Part shown: positions 25,471-34,961 of the stretch, one piece after another
How the letters are laid out: each line of letters begins with the position of its first letter
How positions within the stretch are numbered: the first letter of the stretch is position 1
DNA from: JAADHX01 sp964569385
GTDB lineage: Bacteria > Actinomycetota > Acidimicrobiia > Acidimicrobiales > Poriferisodalaceae
Reading direction: 5' to 3'
Assembly (NCBI GenBank): GCA_964569385.1
Contig: CAZMUM010000002.1
Location: 101,495 to 165,494 of the forward strand
DNA length: 64,000 bases
The notes under the pieces: generated by a model
The model's database searches: none
Seen by the model: the letters and a program-made list of their open reading frames with translations, nothing else
What the model was told of the DNA's origin: nothing
Program-made: the position numbers and the translations under genes

Positions 25471-26496
25471 ATGTCACAACGCATGGCTCTCTACCTTCAG
25501 GACAAACACCCGATCTCGTACGAAATCGAGATGGTTAAGTACGCCGAGGAGCAAGGTTTTTCTGAGATTTGGCAGGCTGACACTCGTCTGGCGCGCGACT
25601 GCGTGGTCATGATGAGCGCATTCTTGGCCGAGACCACCACCATGCGTTTCGGTAGCGGAGTGTTGCCGATCTATACGCGCAACCCGGCGGTCATAGCGGC
25701 TACCTGGAGCACCATGTGGGAGCTTGGCGGGCTCACACCTGAAGGGGAGAGTCGGGTGATGCTTGGGCTAGGCGCCTGGTGGGAACCAATTGCATCTCGC
25801 GTCGGCGCCGATCGACGTAAGCCCCTAACCGCAATGCGCGAGAACATCGAAGCCATCAGGCAACTGTTCACCATGGAAGAGGTCACCTATGAGGGTGAGT
25901 TTGTTCACCTCGACCGGGTGCGCCTCGATGTTGCCTTTGGCGAAATCGGTCCACGCGATATTCCGATCTACCTGGGTGCGACTGGGCCCAAGATGCTCGA
26001 ACTCACCGGCGAGATTTGCGACGGTGTCGTTCTCAACTATGTCGTCTCAACCGACTACATCCGCGACGCGGTTCAGCGGGTCGGAACTGGTGCTGCCAAA
26101 GTGGGCAAGACCATCGAAGACATCGACCGTCCCGAGTTATTGGTTTGCTCGCTTTCCGATGACGACCCCGCCGAAGCCATGCTCACGGGCAAGTCTCTCG
26201 TCGCCTATTACCTCGGCACCGAGCCACACATCATGAAGGCATCAGGTGCCGACCCCGACCTCGTCGAAAGGGTCAAAGAGATTGTCGGGTGGCCGGCTAC
26301 CGAAGCTGACTATCGCAAGGCTGCTGGTCTCATTCCCGACGATTTGGTCCGCAAACTCATGGCCGTTGGTACCGCCGAGCAGTGCCGCGACAAGGTGGCC
26401 GAGTACATCGATGCTGGCGTCACTTGCCCCATCTTGTTCCCGATGCTTGACGACATCAAGCCAGTCATCGACGCGTTTGCTCATTGGACGCCATGA
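25471..26496 (+). CDS. LLM-class F420-dependent reductase, Mer-like
   Basis: A 341-residue luciferase-like enzyme related to methylene-tetrahydromethanopterin reductase. Landmarks are EMVKYAEEQGFSEIWQADTR, RFGSGVLPIYTRNPAVIA, the RVMLGLGAWWEP cofactor turn and the family-typical IYLGATGPKMLELTGEICDG. This branch of the superfamily usually uses coenzyme F420. The stop overlaps the start of the amidohydrolase gene (ATGA), so the two are co-translated and probably catalyse successive steps. A TAGTAT -10 hexamer at 25458-25463 lies 7 nt before the ATG. It stands at the left end of the N-heterocycle catabolic region. Confidence 0.85.
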   Translation: MSQRMALYLQDKHPISYEIEMVKYAEEQGFSEIWQADTRLARDCVVMMSAFLAETTTMRFGSGVLPIYTRNPAVIAATWSTMWELGGLTPEGESRVMLGLGAWWEPIASRVGADRRKPLTAMRENIEAIRQLFTMEEVTYEGEFVHLDRVRLDVAFGEIGPRDIPIYLGATGPKMLELTGEICDGVVLNYVVSTDYIRDAVQRVGTGAAKVGKTIEDIDRPELLVCSLSDDDPAEAMLTGKSLVAYYLGTEPHIMKASGADPDLVERVKEIVGWPATEADYRKAAGLIPDDLVRKLMAVGTAEQCRDKVAEYIDAGVTCPILFPMLDDIKPVIDAFAHWTP

Positions 26497-27905
26497 TCTC
26501 TGCGAGCAGTATTTTCTCAACTGCGCCTGAGCGGCCCCCAGGCGGAATCTTGATCGAAGGTGCGGCTGTAGTCACAGTCGACGACGAGTTCACCATCTTT
26601 GACCCTGGCTGGATTCACGTTGTCGCAGACCGTATTGAAGCGGTAGGCGCGGGCTCGGCACCGGATGCTGTTCGGAAGTCGGTTGGCCGCGTCATCGATG
26701 GGCACGGTTCGGCGGTGATGCCAGGCATGACCAACAGCCACACACATCTTTTTCAGACGTTCTTTCGCGGCTTGGCTGATGACAAACCACTGTTGGAGTG
26801 GCTTGAGACTTGTATTTGGCCTGGCGCGGTTCACCTAGATCGTGAGTCGGCCCGGTTGGCCGCCACTGTTGGCCTGATCGAGAACCTGCGTAGTGGCGCC
26901 ACATCTGTGATCGATCACCAGTACGTACACATCGACGAAGAGATCGACGACGGCGTGTGTTCGGCCGCCGACCAGATTGGAATCCGCTTTTTGTTAGCGA
27001 GCGGGTGGGCCGATCGGAACTACAACCCAGCGCTCAGCGAATCGGCCGACACCGTGATCGAACGCACCCGCCGCGTTCGCGACCGCTGGCATGGCCACGA
27101 CAACGAACGTATCCGTATCGAGTTGGCCCCGTTGATTCCTTGGGGCTGTTCCGATGAAGCCATGAGAGCGACGGTCGGTGAAGCTCGGTCTTGGGGCGCA
27201 GGGACCCACATTCACTGTGCCGAGACCTCGACCGAGGTCGAAATGAGCCTCGACGAACGCGGCCTCCGTCACATCGAATGGTTGGAAGAACTTGGGCTTC
27301 TCGGGCCCGACTTTCAGCTCGCCCACAGCGTATGGCTCGATGACAACGAACTCGATCTCATCGCCAAACACGATGCGGTCGTAGTGCACTGCCCAGTCAG
27401 CAACATGTATCTGGCATCTGGAGTGGCTCGCATTCTTGACATGCGCTCACGAGGTATCACCGTTGCTCTGGCAAGTGATGGGCCTGGAAGCAACAACCGC
27501 CAAGACATGTTCGAGACCCTCAAGGCCACCGTTTTGTTGCAGAAGATTCACCACCTCGACGCCATGGCTTTGCAACCACAGGACAGCCTTCACATGGCGT
27601 GCCGGGGCGGCTCGAGAGCGTTCGGTACTCCCACCATGACCGGGTCGCTCGAAGTAGGGAAGAAGGCCGACTTAGTTGTTGTGGATCTTGAGTCGGTGTT
27701 CATTGCACCGGTGCATCGGGTGCCAAGTGCGCTCGTGTTCAACGCCACTCCAGCCGATGTGAGCCATGTTGTGGTCGATGGTCGCATCCTGATCGACGAT
27801 GGCACGGTCACGATGCTCGATGAGTTGGCCCTCTTGGCCGCGGCCAAGACGTCGGCGACCAGCGTGTTCACCAAAGCCGGGGTCGATTCCCGCCTCACTC
27901 GTTAG
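26493..27905 (+). CDS. Amidohydrolase of the deaminase/TRZ-ATZ group
   Basis: A 470-residue metal-dependent hydrolase. The first metal ligands are His83 and His85 in MTNSHTHLFQ. Later come HIHCAETSTE (third His and catalytic Glu), AHSVWLD and the terminal Asp in LASDGPGSNN. This arrangement is typical of guanine deaminase, 8-oxoguanine deaminase and the atrazine hydrolases, mononuclear enzymes that remove amino or halide groups from N-heterocycles. It overlaps the LLM gene upstream (ATGA) and converges on the Rid gene. In this context a purine-like deaminase is the best guess; the ring substrate is not determinable. Confidence 0.85.
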   Translation: MISASSIFSTAPERPPGGILIEGAAVVTVDDEFTIFDPGWIHVVADRIEAVGAGSAPDAVRKSVGRVIDGHGSAVMPGMTNSHTHLFQTFFRGLADDKPLLEWLETCIWPGAVHLDRESARLAATVGLIENLRSGATSVIDHQYVHIDEEIDDGVCSAADQIGIRFLLASGWADRNYNPALSESADTVIERTRRVRDRWHGHDNERIRIELAPLIPWGCSDEAMRATVGEARSWGAGTHIHCAETSTEVEMSLDERGLRHIEWLEELGLLGPDFQLAHSVWLDDNELDLIAKHDAVVVHCPVSNMYLASGVARILDMRSRGITVALASDGPGSNNRQDMFETLKATVLLQKIHHLDAMALQPQDSLHMACRGGSRAFGTPTMTGSLEVGKKADLVVVDLESVFIAPVHRVPSALVFNATPADVSHVVVDGRILIDDGTVTMLDELALLAAAKTSATSVFTKAGVDSRLTR

Positions 27906-28300
27906 GCCGCGGCGATAATCGCAATCTCGATAAGCCACTCCGGGCGAGCCAACTCCGGGACCACTACCAAGGTGGAGGCGGCCAAGTTGCCGTCGAGGAT
28001 GTCGTCTCTGATGGCCATGACGGACCCGAGTTGGTGCCCTGGCGTCACGTAGGTGGTTACCGACACGATGTCGGCTGATGTCATTTCGGCCTCGTGGAGC
28101 ATCGCCAAGATGTTGGTCCAGATGACCTTCGCCTGATCCGAAAGTAGGCGAGGAACTGTGCCGTTGGCGGCGATTGGCACCACGCCTGACGTGTGAAGCC
28201 AACGACTCGGGGTCGTAGTCAGGCGAGCATGGGCGTAGTTGGCCGCTGGACCGGCGATGGTCGTTGGAGCAATCACTCTGTGGGTCGCGGTTGGTGGCAC
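27902..28300 (-). CDS. Rid-family (RidA/YjgF-like) enamine/imine deaminase or relative
   Basis: A 132-residue Rid protein. It shows the family core: LHTSGVVPIAANGTVP, QAKVIWTNILAMLHEAEMTSADIVSVTTYVT, and a C-terminal RPEWLIEIAIIAAA strand. The usual catalytic Arg position before the YVT strand and the terminal E of the ExE pattern suggest an active or near-active site, but the subgroup is uncertain. The GTG start at 28300 is preceded by a perfect AGGAGG. Rid proteins destroy reactive enamines and imines, or act as hydrolases in pyrimidine and purine breakdown. It is divergent from the SDMH operon. Confidence 0.85.
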   Translation of the reverse strand: MPPTATHRVIAPTTIAGPAANYAHARLTTTPSRWLHTSGVVPIAANGTVPRLLSDQAKVIWTNILAMLHEAEMTSADIVSVTTYVTPGHQLGSVMAIRDDILDGNLAASTLVVVPELARPEWLIEIAIIAAA

Positions 28301-28435
28301 CAGTCCTCCTATGTTTTGCCACTCGGAAATGTGAGCTGGAGTGGTAGTGAGATAACCTAACGAAAAGTAAAACTAGATCACGGACTTGCCCGGCGGCGTA
28401 TCCCCGGGACGGCCGATCAGAGACGGAGCAGAACT

Positions 28436-29155
28436 GTGCCACTGGTTGCCGCGTATCACCGACCCAGAAACCTAGAAGACGCACTCTCACTGCTAGCCGA
28501 GCCCGACCATGTGGTCCTGGCTGGCGGCACAAGTATCAACGCCGATCGAGATGCGAGTGACATCGAGGTGGTTGACCTACAAGCTCTCGGGCTCGACGCG
28601 ATTGTCGCCGACGGCAATCGTGTACGACTAGGTGCCATGGCAACGCTTGGTTCGGTAGCCGAATCGGGTCTGATCCCTGAGTGGCTCCAGACTATTTCTC
28701 GGGCTGAGTCCCCATCGACGCTGCGCAACTTGGCGACCGTAGGTGGCTCGGTGGCTACCAGGTCAGGCGAAAGCCTGTTCTTGGCTGCACTGCTGGTGTC
28801 CGATGCCCATGTCGAGATGGCAGGAGCCGACAGCCAATCGTTGGCGGCGCTAGTCGAACATGGTGTGCCAGACGGAGCGATAATTACGGCGGTGAGCATC
28901 GACGCATCAGGAACGGGCGGCGAGGCGATAACGGGCCGAACTCCGGCCGATGTGCCGATTGTTGCCGCGGTGGCCAGGACCGCCGACGGGCGAACCACAC
29001 TTGCTCTGACCGGCGTCGCCGCGACGCCAGTACTTGCCGATCCAAACAATCCGACCGCTGGTCTTAGGCCACCCGCCGACTTTCGTGGCACCGCCGAGTA
29101 CCGGCTGATGTTGGCCCAAACGCTGAGCGAACGAGCCGTGGAGGCTGCCCGATGA
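28436..29155 (+). CDS. FAD-binding subunit of the XdhD-type molybdenum hydroxylase
   Basis: A 239-residue CoxM/XdhB-type flavin subunit. It starts with AAYHRPRNLEDALSLLAEPDHVVLAGGTSIN, where AGGT binds the FAD pyrophosphate, and has LRNLATVGGSVATR, the second FAD loop. It is shorter than typical CoxM subunits (about 280-290 residues), close to the short FAD subunits of selenium-dependent hydroxylase clusters. The GTG start follows GGAGCAG. It is the first of seven overlapping genes and overlaps xdhD by 4 bp (ATGA). It should pass electrons from the Mo subunit to an unknown acceptor. Confidence 0.85.
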   Translation: MPLVAAYHRPRNLEDALSLLAEPDHVVLAGGTSINADRDASDIEVVDLQALGLDAIVADGNRVRLGAMATLGSVAESGLIPEWLQTISRAESPSTLRNLATVGGSVATRSGESLFLAALLVSDAHVEMAGADSQSLAALVEHGVPDGAIITAVSIDASGTGGEAITGRTPADVPIVAAVARTADGRTTLALTGVAATPVLADPNNPTAGLRPPADFRGTAEYRLMLAQTLSERAVEAAR

Positions 29156-32085
29156 ACGCCAAGATCGAAGTCTCGTTCCAACTCAACGGTAACCAGGTCG
29201 ATATCGAGGTGTTGCCGTCGTCCAATTTGCGCGATGTACTGCGCGGCGAAGGAATGTTCAGCGTCAAGTTCGGCTCGGCAAGCGGCGAGACCGGCGCCGC
29301 GGCGGTGTTGTTTGATGGCAAGCTCGCAAGTTCCGATGTGATCTTGGCGGCCCAAGCCGATGGGCACTCAATCACGACCGTCGAATCGTTGAACACCGAA
29401 CGCGAGCTACATCCCATTCAGGCTGCGTTTGCTGCCGTAGGAGCCTTCCAGTCTGGGTATTCGGCTGGTGCCATGGTGCTTGGTGCGATGGCACTGCTCG
29501 AAGAAACGCCAGACCCTTCCGAATCTGAGATCCGCGACATGCTCGGCGGAATTCTCGATCGTGAGACTGCCTACGTAAAGCCAGTCGAAGCCGTCAAACG
29601 TGCCGCTGCGGTGTTGCGAGGCGAAACAGTGACCGGCTTTGAGCCGATGATTCTCGCTCCGCTGACCGACGGCAAGAACGCCGCTATCTATGACGCCGAC
29701 AACAAACCACCGACCGGCTCGGCCGCTATTCCGAGGATCATCCCTTCACGTGATGTTCCCGAGATGGCCGTGGTTGGCAAACCCGAAGTAAAGGTCGACG
29801 CCGTCAGGTTGGCCAAGGGCAACCCGGCCTTTACCGACGACATCGAACCTCGCGGGATGCTGTTCTGCCGGTTGCTAACGAGCCCGCACGCCCACGCGCA
29901 CATCGTCGACATCGACGACAGCGCCGCGGTCGCTCTAGACGGAGTTCATGCAGTTCTGCACCACAAGAACGTGGCCCGCATCAAGTACGCGTCCGGGGGC
30001 CAGAGTTGGCCTAACCCGCACCCTCACGATCAAGTCAGCTTCGACACCAAAGTGCGCCACGTTGGTGACCGCGTTGCCGCGGTTGCCGCCGACACTGTCG
30101 AAATCGCCGAGGAAGCTGTTCGCCTCATCAAGGTTACTTACGAGGTTTTACCCGCCGTCTTCGATGAGCGCGAGGCCATGCTGCCGGGCGCGCCCAAGAT
30201 CCATGACGAAGACGACACCGAAGAAATCTTCGACGCCGACAAGAATATTGTCCATGAGATCAAGGCTCAACGAGGCGACGTCGAGAAGGCTCTGGCCAGT
30301 GCAGCGCATGTGTTCGAACAGACCTTCCGCGTTCACCAAGTGCAGCCGTGTCCGATTGAGCCCCACATTTCGATCGCGTGGATCGACGAAGACGAACGCA
30401 TGGTCATTCGCACTGCTACCCAGGTGCCCTTCCACGCTCGCCGAATGGTGGCGCCGTTACTCGAGATGGACATCAAGGACATCCGCATTATCAAACCCCG
30501 AATAGGTGGCGGCTTCGGTGCCAAACAAGAGATGTTGCTCGAAGATATCGTGGGCCATTTGGCCAAAGCCACTCGTCGACCGTGCCGCTTGGAACTCACT
30601 CGCGAAGAAGAGTTTGCCTCCAGTCGTACCCGTCACCCCCAGACGATCACCTACCGAACTGGCGTCGACGAAGATGGCGTGCTCGTCGCGCAGGATCTGT
30701 ACATCATCGGCAACACCGGACCATACGGAACTCACGGCTACACGGTTCAGACTGTTGCCGGCATGCGCGGACTCAGTCAGTACGACTGCCCTAACAAACG
30801 GTTCCACTGCGACGTTGTCTATACCAACATTCCGGTGCCAGGTGCCTATCGAGGGTACGGCGCACCGCAGGCGGAGTTTGCCCTCGAAGCTCACCTCGAA
30901 GACATCGCTATCGAGCTTGGCTACGACGTCATCGAATTCAAACGAAAGAACTGGGTCACTGCTGGCTCGGTGATCGACATTGCTCCTCATCTTGGCGAAC
31001 GGGCTGTGGTCGATGGCGAACTCGACGAGTACCCGATTGTCATGACCGAGGGCATCGAAGAGTGCGTCGCCCAAGCTATGCGCGAGATCGGTTGGCATCG
31101 TCGCGACGACCAATCATGGCGCGAACCGGTCGACCGGCCTCACATCAGGCGTGGCATCGGTTTTGCGTTCTGCATGCACGGAACAGCTATTCCATTCCTC
31201 GACATGGGCGGTTGCTCAATCAAGCTCAACGACGACGGCTCGTTCAACATGCTCGTCGGTGCTACCGACCTTGGTACCGGTGCCGACACCGTTCTTGGTC
31301 AGATCGCTGCCGAGGTCTTAGGCGTGCGTCTCGAGGACATCAAGGTCTATTCGTCCGACACCGATATGACGCCGTTTGATACCGGCGCCTATGCCAGTTC
31401 GACCACCTACATTTCGGGCACTGCGGCCATGCGAGCAGCAGAAGTTGCCCGCAAGCGCATCAAGGAACGGGCTGCGATGCTGCTTGATGTCGAGCAGCCA
31501 TGCACTATCGAGCTTCGGGACCGGCGAGCTTTTGCTCCCGACGGAAGATCGGTCAGCATGGAAGACATTGCTCTCGATTCGTTGCACACCCAAGAACAAG
31601 AGCAGATCATGGGCACAGCTTCGTATGTGTCACCCGATTGTCCTCCTCCTTTTGCAGCGCAGCTTGTCGAGCTCGAAGTCGATATTGAGACTGGCCAGGC
31701 GACGGTTCTGAAGATGGTCATGGCCGTCGACTGCGGTGTCGCCATCAACCCGGTTACTGCTAGCGGCCAAGTAGAGGGCGGCATGTTGCAAGCTCTGGGA
31801 TACGCGCACTGCGAGGAGTTTGCTTACGACGAAGCTGGCAAAATGCTCAACACCTCGTTCGGTCCGTACAAGATCTATCGCGCCGACGAAATGCCGGAGA
31901 CGGTCGTCTACCTGGTCCAGACCATGGAAGACAGTGGGCCCTTCGGTGCCAAAGCCGTGGCCGAAATTCCCAAAGATGGAGTTGCGCCGGCCATGCGGAA
32001 TGCAATTCTGAATGCCACCGGCGCGGCCATCAATGACCTGCCGTTCACCCCAGAACGGGTATGGGCTGCGCTCAACGACAAATGA
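29152..32085 (+). CDS. xdhD: XdhD-type molybdenum hydroxylase with cysteine-free [2Fe-2S]-like domain
   Basis: A 977-residue Mo subunit. Residues 1-165 align with the small [2Fe-2S] subunit fold (LRDVL, GHSITTVESL, LHPIQAAF, AGAMVLGAMALLEE), but all eight ligand cysteines are replaced. For example, the canonical GCGEGECGACTV is GSASGETGAAAV here, and QCGYCTPGM is QSGYSAGAM. The Mo domain has GGGFGAKQ (about 451-458), the VQPCPIEPH segment, AYRGYGAPQ (about 565) and catalytic Glu938 in AKAVAEIP. E. coli XdhD has the same cysteine-free N-domain and the same PCPxExH and YGAP motifs, as I recall. With YqeB and YqeC downstream, a labile selenium-containing Mo site is expected. The substrate is probably a purine or related ring. 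Confidence 0.87.
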   Translation: MNAKIEVSFQLNGNQVDIEVLPSSNLRDVLRGEGMFSVKFGSASGETGAAAVLFDGKLASSDVILAAQADGHSITTVESLNTERELHPIQAAFAAVGAFQSGYSAGAMVLGAMALLEETPDPSESEIRDMLGGILDRETAYVKPVEAVKRAAAVLRGETVTGFEPMILAPLTDGKNAAIYDADNKPPTGSAAIPRIIPSRDVPEMAVVGKPEVKVDAVRLAKGNPAFTDDIEPRGMLFCRLLTSPHAHAHIVDIDDSAAVALDGVHAVLHHKNVARIKYASGGQSWPNPHPHDQVSFDTKVRHVGDRVAAVAADTVEIAEEAVRLIKVTYEVLPAVFDEREAMLPGAPKIHDEDDTEEIFDADKNIVHEIKAQRGDVEKALASAAHVFEQTFRVHQVQPCPIEPHISIAWIDEDERMVIRTATQVPFHARRMVAPLLEMDIKDIRIIKPRIGGGFGAKQEMLLEDIVGHLAKATRRPCRLELTREEEFASSRTRHPQTITYRTGVDEDGVLVAQDLYIIGNTGPYGTHGYTVQTVAGMRGLSQYDCPNKRFHCDVVYTNIPVPGAYRGYGAPQAEFALEAHLEDIAIELGYDVIEFKRKNWVTAGSVIDIAPHLGERAVVDGELDEYPIVMTEGIEECVAQAMREIGWHRRDDQSWREPVDRPHIRRGIGFAFCMHGTAIPFLDMGGCSIKLNDDGSFNMLVGATDLGTGADTVLGQIAAEVLGVRLEDIKVYSSDTDMTPFDTGAYASSTTYISGTAAMRAAEVARKRIKERAAMLLDVEQPCTIELRDRRAFAPDGRSVSMEDIALDSLHTQEQEQIMGTASYVSPDCPPPFAAQLVELEVDIETGQATVLKMVMAVDCGVAINPVTASGQVEGGMLQALGYAHCEEFAYDEAGKMLNTSFGPYKIYRADEMPETVVYLVQTMEDSGPFGAKAVAEIPKDGVAPAMRNAILNATGAAINDLPFTPERVWAALNDK

Positions 32086-33404
32086 CACTGGTCCTCGCCG
32101 ACTGGCTGATCTCGTCGGCCGACCAACCAGCCCAACAGGGCTGGGGAGTTCGTGTGGTCGACGGTGTTGTCGACCACATTGGGCCGAACACCGAACTTCT
32201 AACGACGTATCCAGATGACGACATAGTCGATGCGGCTGACCACATCGTCATGCCAGGCTTTGTTAACGCACATGTTCACTTGTACGGGACGTTGGCCCAT
32301 GGCATTCCACCGGTCGAGGGCGCTGCTCCCGATGGGTTTTGGAGCTTCCTCGAGGACTACTGGTGGCCCAAGGTCGAAGATGCTCTCGACATTGCGATGA
32401 TCGAAGCCGCTACCGATTACGTGTGCGCCGAGATGTTGCGTTCGGGAACCACCACCTTCTACGACATTCTCGAAGCGCCTAATGCCATCCCCGATGCACT
32501 GTTGGCCCAGAAGGAAGTCGTTGAGCGTCGAGGCATGCGTGGCCTGCTCAGCTTTGAGGCCACCGAACGGGCTGGCGTCGAGATCGCCAGGCTCGGCCTC
32601 GAAGAAAACGCTCGCCTCATCGATTCGTGTGGCCCCGGCGATCTGGTTGGCGGTTTGATGTCTTGGCACACTGTGTTTACGTGCTCGGCCGACTACATCG
32701 TCGAGGCCTTTGGTATGGCCGCCGACCGTGGTGTCATGAGTCATGCTCACGTAAACGAAGGCGTTCACGAAGGTGAATGGGCCGAAGCCAACCTTGGCCA
32801 ACGAACGGTCGAGTTCTACGACAGCATCGGTGTGGCCGGCCCGCACTTCTTGGCAAGCCAGTGTGTGCAGCTTTCGGACCACGAACGAGACTTGCTCGCC
32901 GAGCGAGATGTTCGCGTTACGCACATGCCGTTGTCCAACTGCGAAGTTGGCGGCGGAATTGCGCCGATGCCCGAACTTCTCGACGCTGGGGTAACTGTTG
33001 GTTTGGGTAGCGACGGCTACGTAAACGACTTCTACGAAGTCATGCGTGGTGCATTTCTGTTGCATAAGGCCAGGCTCCAAGACCCGCGAGCGATGCCGGC
33101 CGAAACTGTTCTCGAGATGGCCACGCTTGGTGGCGCAAAGGCACTAGGACTCGATCGTGTCGGGTGTCTGTTGCCAGGGTGGTCCGCCGACCTTCAGGTT
33201 GTCGATGCCAGGTTCCCTACGCCCATCACTCAGCACAACATCGCCGACCAGATCGTGCTTTGGCGCAATCACAGCCACGTACGCGACGTGATGGTGGCTG
33301 GTCTGTGGCGGGTTCGGCGCGGTGAAGTGCTCGGCGCCGACATCGACCGTCTGCTGGCTCACTCTCGCGAACAGGCTGTGCGACTGTGGGAGGTTGGTCG
33401 ATGA
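32082..33404 (+). CDS. ssnA: SsnA-like amidohydrolase of the SDMH cluster
   Basis: A 440-residue amidohydrolase. Metal ligands His64 and His66 lie in GFVNAHVHLYG; SHAHVNEG supplies the next His and the Glu region, and the conserved Asp is in GLGSDGY. The EMLRSGTTTFYD and HMPLSNCEVGGGIAPMPELLDAG segments match the SsnA group that accompanies XdhD and YqeB/YqeC in other bacteria. The ATG overlaps the xdhD stop (ATGA). It likely deaminates the heterocycle before or after hydroxylation. It is distinct from the amidohydrolase at 26493, so two deaminations, or two substrates, are possible. Confidence 0.82.
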   Translation: MTLVLADWLISSADQPAQQGWGVRVVDGVVDHIGPNTELLTTYPDDDIVDAADHIVMPGFVNAHVHLYGTLAHGIPPVEGAAPDGFWSFLEDYWWPKVEDALDIAMIEAATDYVCAEMLRSGTTTFYDILEAPNAIPDALLAQKEVVERRGMRGLLSFEATERAGVEIARLGLEENARLIDSCGPGDLVGGLMSWHTVFTCSADYIVEAFGMAADRGVMSHAHVNEGVHEGEWAEANLGQRTVEFYDSIGVAGPHFLASQCVQLSDHERDLLAERDVRVTHMPLSNCEVGGGIAPMPELLDAGVTVGLGSDGYVNDFYEVMRGAFLLHKARLQDPRAMPAETVLEMATLGGAKALGLDRVGCLLPGWSADLQVVDARFPTPITQHNIADQIVLWRNHSHVRDVMVAGLWRVRRGEVLGADIDRLLAHSREQAVRLWEVGR

Positions 33405-34156
33405 TTCCCGAACTAGCTCAAGCTATCGAGCGGGCCGAACCGGTGGTGCTCGCGACTGTCATCCGCACATTCAGGTCGGTACCGCGCCGACCAGGTTCGA
33501 AGATGTTGATCTTTGCCGATGGTCGCACGATCGGCACTATTGGCGGCGGCGAGATGGAGCACCGGGTGGCGGTCGAAGCTGCAAACGTGTTGTCGACCAA
33601 CGAACCGATTGTGGTTAAGTACGAACTTGTCGACCCCGCCGACGGGCACGCCGGAGTGTGTGGCGGCGAGGCTGAGATCTACCTGGAGCCCTATATGCCT
33701 AAGCCCACGATCCTTGTCATCGGTGCCGGACATGTCGGTAGAGCAGTATGTGGGTTGGCATCGTGGCTGAACTTTCGCACGGTGGTGTGGGACGACCGCC
33801 CCGACGCGGCCGATGGCGTCGAGGACGCCGACGCCAAGCTCTCCGGCTCGTTGAGCGATGCGCTCTCCCGACACGAGGTAACTGCGGAGACTTCGGTCGT
33901 AATGGTCACCAGAAATGTTGCTCTCGACCTTGAGATCCTGCCCGTGTTGTTCGCCACACCCGCTAAGTACATAGGTCTGATGGGAAGCACTCGGCGCTGG
34001 GAAACAACGCGAGAAGGTCTCGTCAAGTTGGGTATCGGCGACGACCAGATCGCTCGGGTTCAGGCTCCAATCGGCATCGAGATCAAAGCCGAGACCCCCG
34101 AAGAGATAGCCGTCAGCATCATTGCCGAGGTCATCGGTTCAAGAAATGGCGCCTGA
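33401..34156 (+). CDS. xdhC: XdhC/CoxI-family Mo-cofactor maturation factor
   Basis: A 251-residue accessory protein. The N-terminal XdhC/CoxI domain shows TVIRTFRSVPRRPGSKMLI and GTIGGGEMEHRV, where the canonical SGGC reads GGGE. Residues 106-113 (VIGAGHVG) start a Rossmann domain ending in KYIGLMGSTRR and ETPEEIAVSIIAEV. XdhC proteins bind Mo cofactor, promote its sulfuration and insert it into the large subunit. In the SDMH setting it may instead help place selenium. The ATG overlaps the amidohydrolase stop (ATGA), and yqeB overlaps its 3' end by 11 bp. Confidence 0.88.
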   Translation: MIPELAQAIERAEPVVLATVIRTFRSVPRRPGSKMLIFADGRTIGTIGGGEMEHRVAVEAANVLSTNEPIVVKYELVDPADGHAGVCGGEAEIYLEPYMPKPTILVIGAGHVGRAVCGLASWLNFRTVVWDDRPDAADGVEDADAKLSGSLSDALSRHEVTAETSVVMVTRNVALDLEILPVLFATPAKYIGLMGSTRRWETTREGLVKLGIGDDQIARVQAPIGIEIKAETPEEIAVSIIAEVIGSRNGA

Positions 34157-34961
34157 CCCAAATCGCACCAAACGATGGTCACCAGGCCTCTGCCTGATTC
34201 GAGGCGGCGGCGATCTTGCCACCGGCGTTGCCTGGCGACTGTCACGAGCGGGCTGGCCGGTAGTTGTGACCGAGCTGAAGAATCCCTTGACTGTGCGCAG
34301 AGCCGTGGCGGTGTCAAGCGCTGTAGACGCCGGGGTTGTTGACATAGAAGGGATGGTCGCGCGGAGGGCCGACACTGCCCCCGACGCCGTCGCTCTAGCC
34401 CACGCCGGGGTCATCGCCGTGTTCGTATCGCCCGAGCTCCCAGACGTCGACGCCGACGTGGTCATCGATGCGAGGCTGGCCAAGCGAAACATCGATACTC
34501 AGCTGTCCGACGCTTCATTGGTCGTGGGCCTCGGGCCCGGTTTCACCGCCCCAGTCGACTGTCACGCGGTGGTGGAGACGCAGCGGGGCCATCGTCTTGG
34601 CCGAGTGATCTGGCATGGGGCGGCCGCGGCCAACACAGGAGTTCCCGGGATTGTCGGCGGCCGCGGCTCGGAGCGAGTGTTGCGGGCGCCTCGGTCTGGT
34701 GTCGCGGCGTGGTCAGTCGTGATCGGCGACCGCGTGGATGAGAATCAGACTCTTGGTGCGGTCGGCGGGGTCGAGATCGAGGCCCCGTTTGCCGGTGTCG
34801 TGCGGGGTCTGATTGCCGACGGCATCGCAGTTAACGAGGGCCTCAAGGTCGGTGACATCGACCCCCGGTGCGAACCCTCTGCTTGTGCCGAGATCTCCGA
34901 CAAGGCACTGGCGATCGGTGGCGGCGTTGTCGAGGCCGTGTTGACATGGTCGAACCAGTAG
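34146..34961 (+). CDS. yqeB: YqeB-family selenium-dependent molybdenum hydroxylase maturation protein
   Basis: A 271-residue protein with the YqeB hallmarks: LIRGGGDLATGVAWRLSRAG near the N-terminus, VTELKNPLTVRRAVAVSSAV, then VGLGPGFTAPVDCHAVVET and IWHGAAAANTG. The C-terminal part resembles a biotinyl/lipoyl-like fold (APRSGVAAWSVVIGDRVDENQTLGAV). YqeB occurs with YqeC and SelD in genomes that use a labile selenium cofactor in Mo hydroxylases (Zhang and colleagues proposed this third selenium trait). The start at 34146 overlaps xdhC by 11 bp. Its precise reaction is not known. Confidence 0.87.
   Translation: MAPDPNRTKRWSPGLCLIRGGGDLATGVAWRLSRAGWPVVVTELKNPLTVRRAVAVSSAVDAGVVDIEGMVARRADTAPDAVALAHAGVIAVFVSPELPDVDADVVIDARLAKRNIDTQLSDASLVVGLGPGFTAPVDCHAVVETQRGHRLGRVIWHGAAAANTGVPGIVGGRGSERVLRAPRSGVAAWSVVIGDRVDENQTLGAVGGVEIEAPFAGVVRGLIADGIAVNEGLKVGDIDPRCEPSACAEISDKALAIGGGVVEAVLTWSNQ

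Noticed and set aside
30457..31113. 218-residue minus-strand frame inside xdhD
   Set aside because: It overlaps the most conserved part of the Mo subunit and has no independent support.
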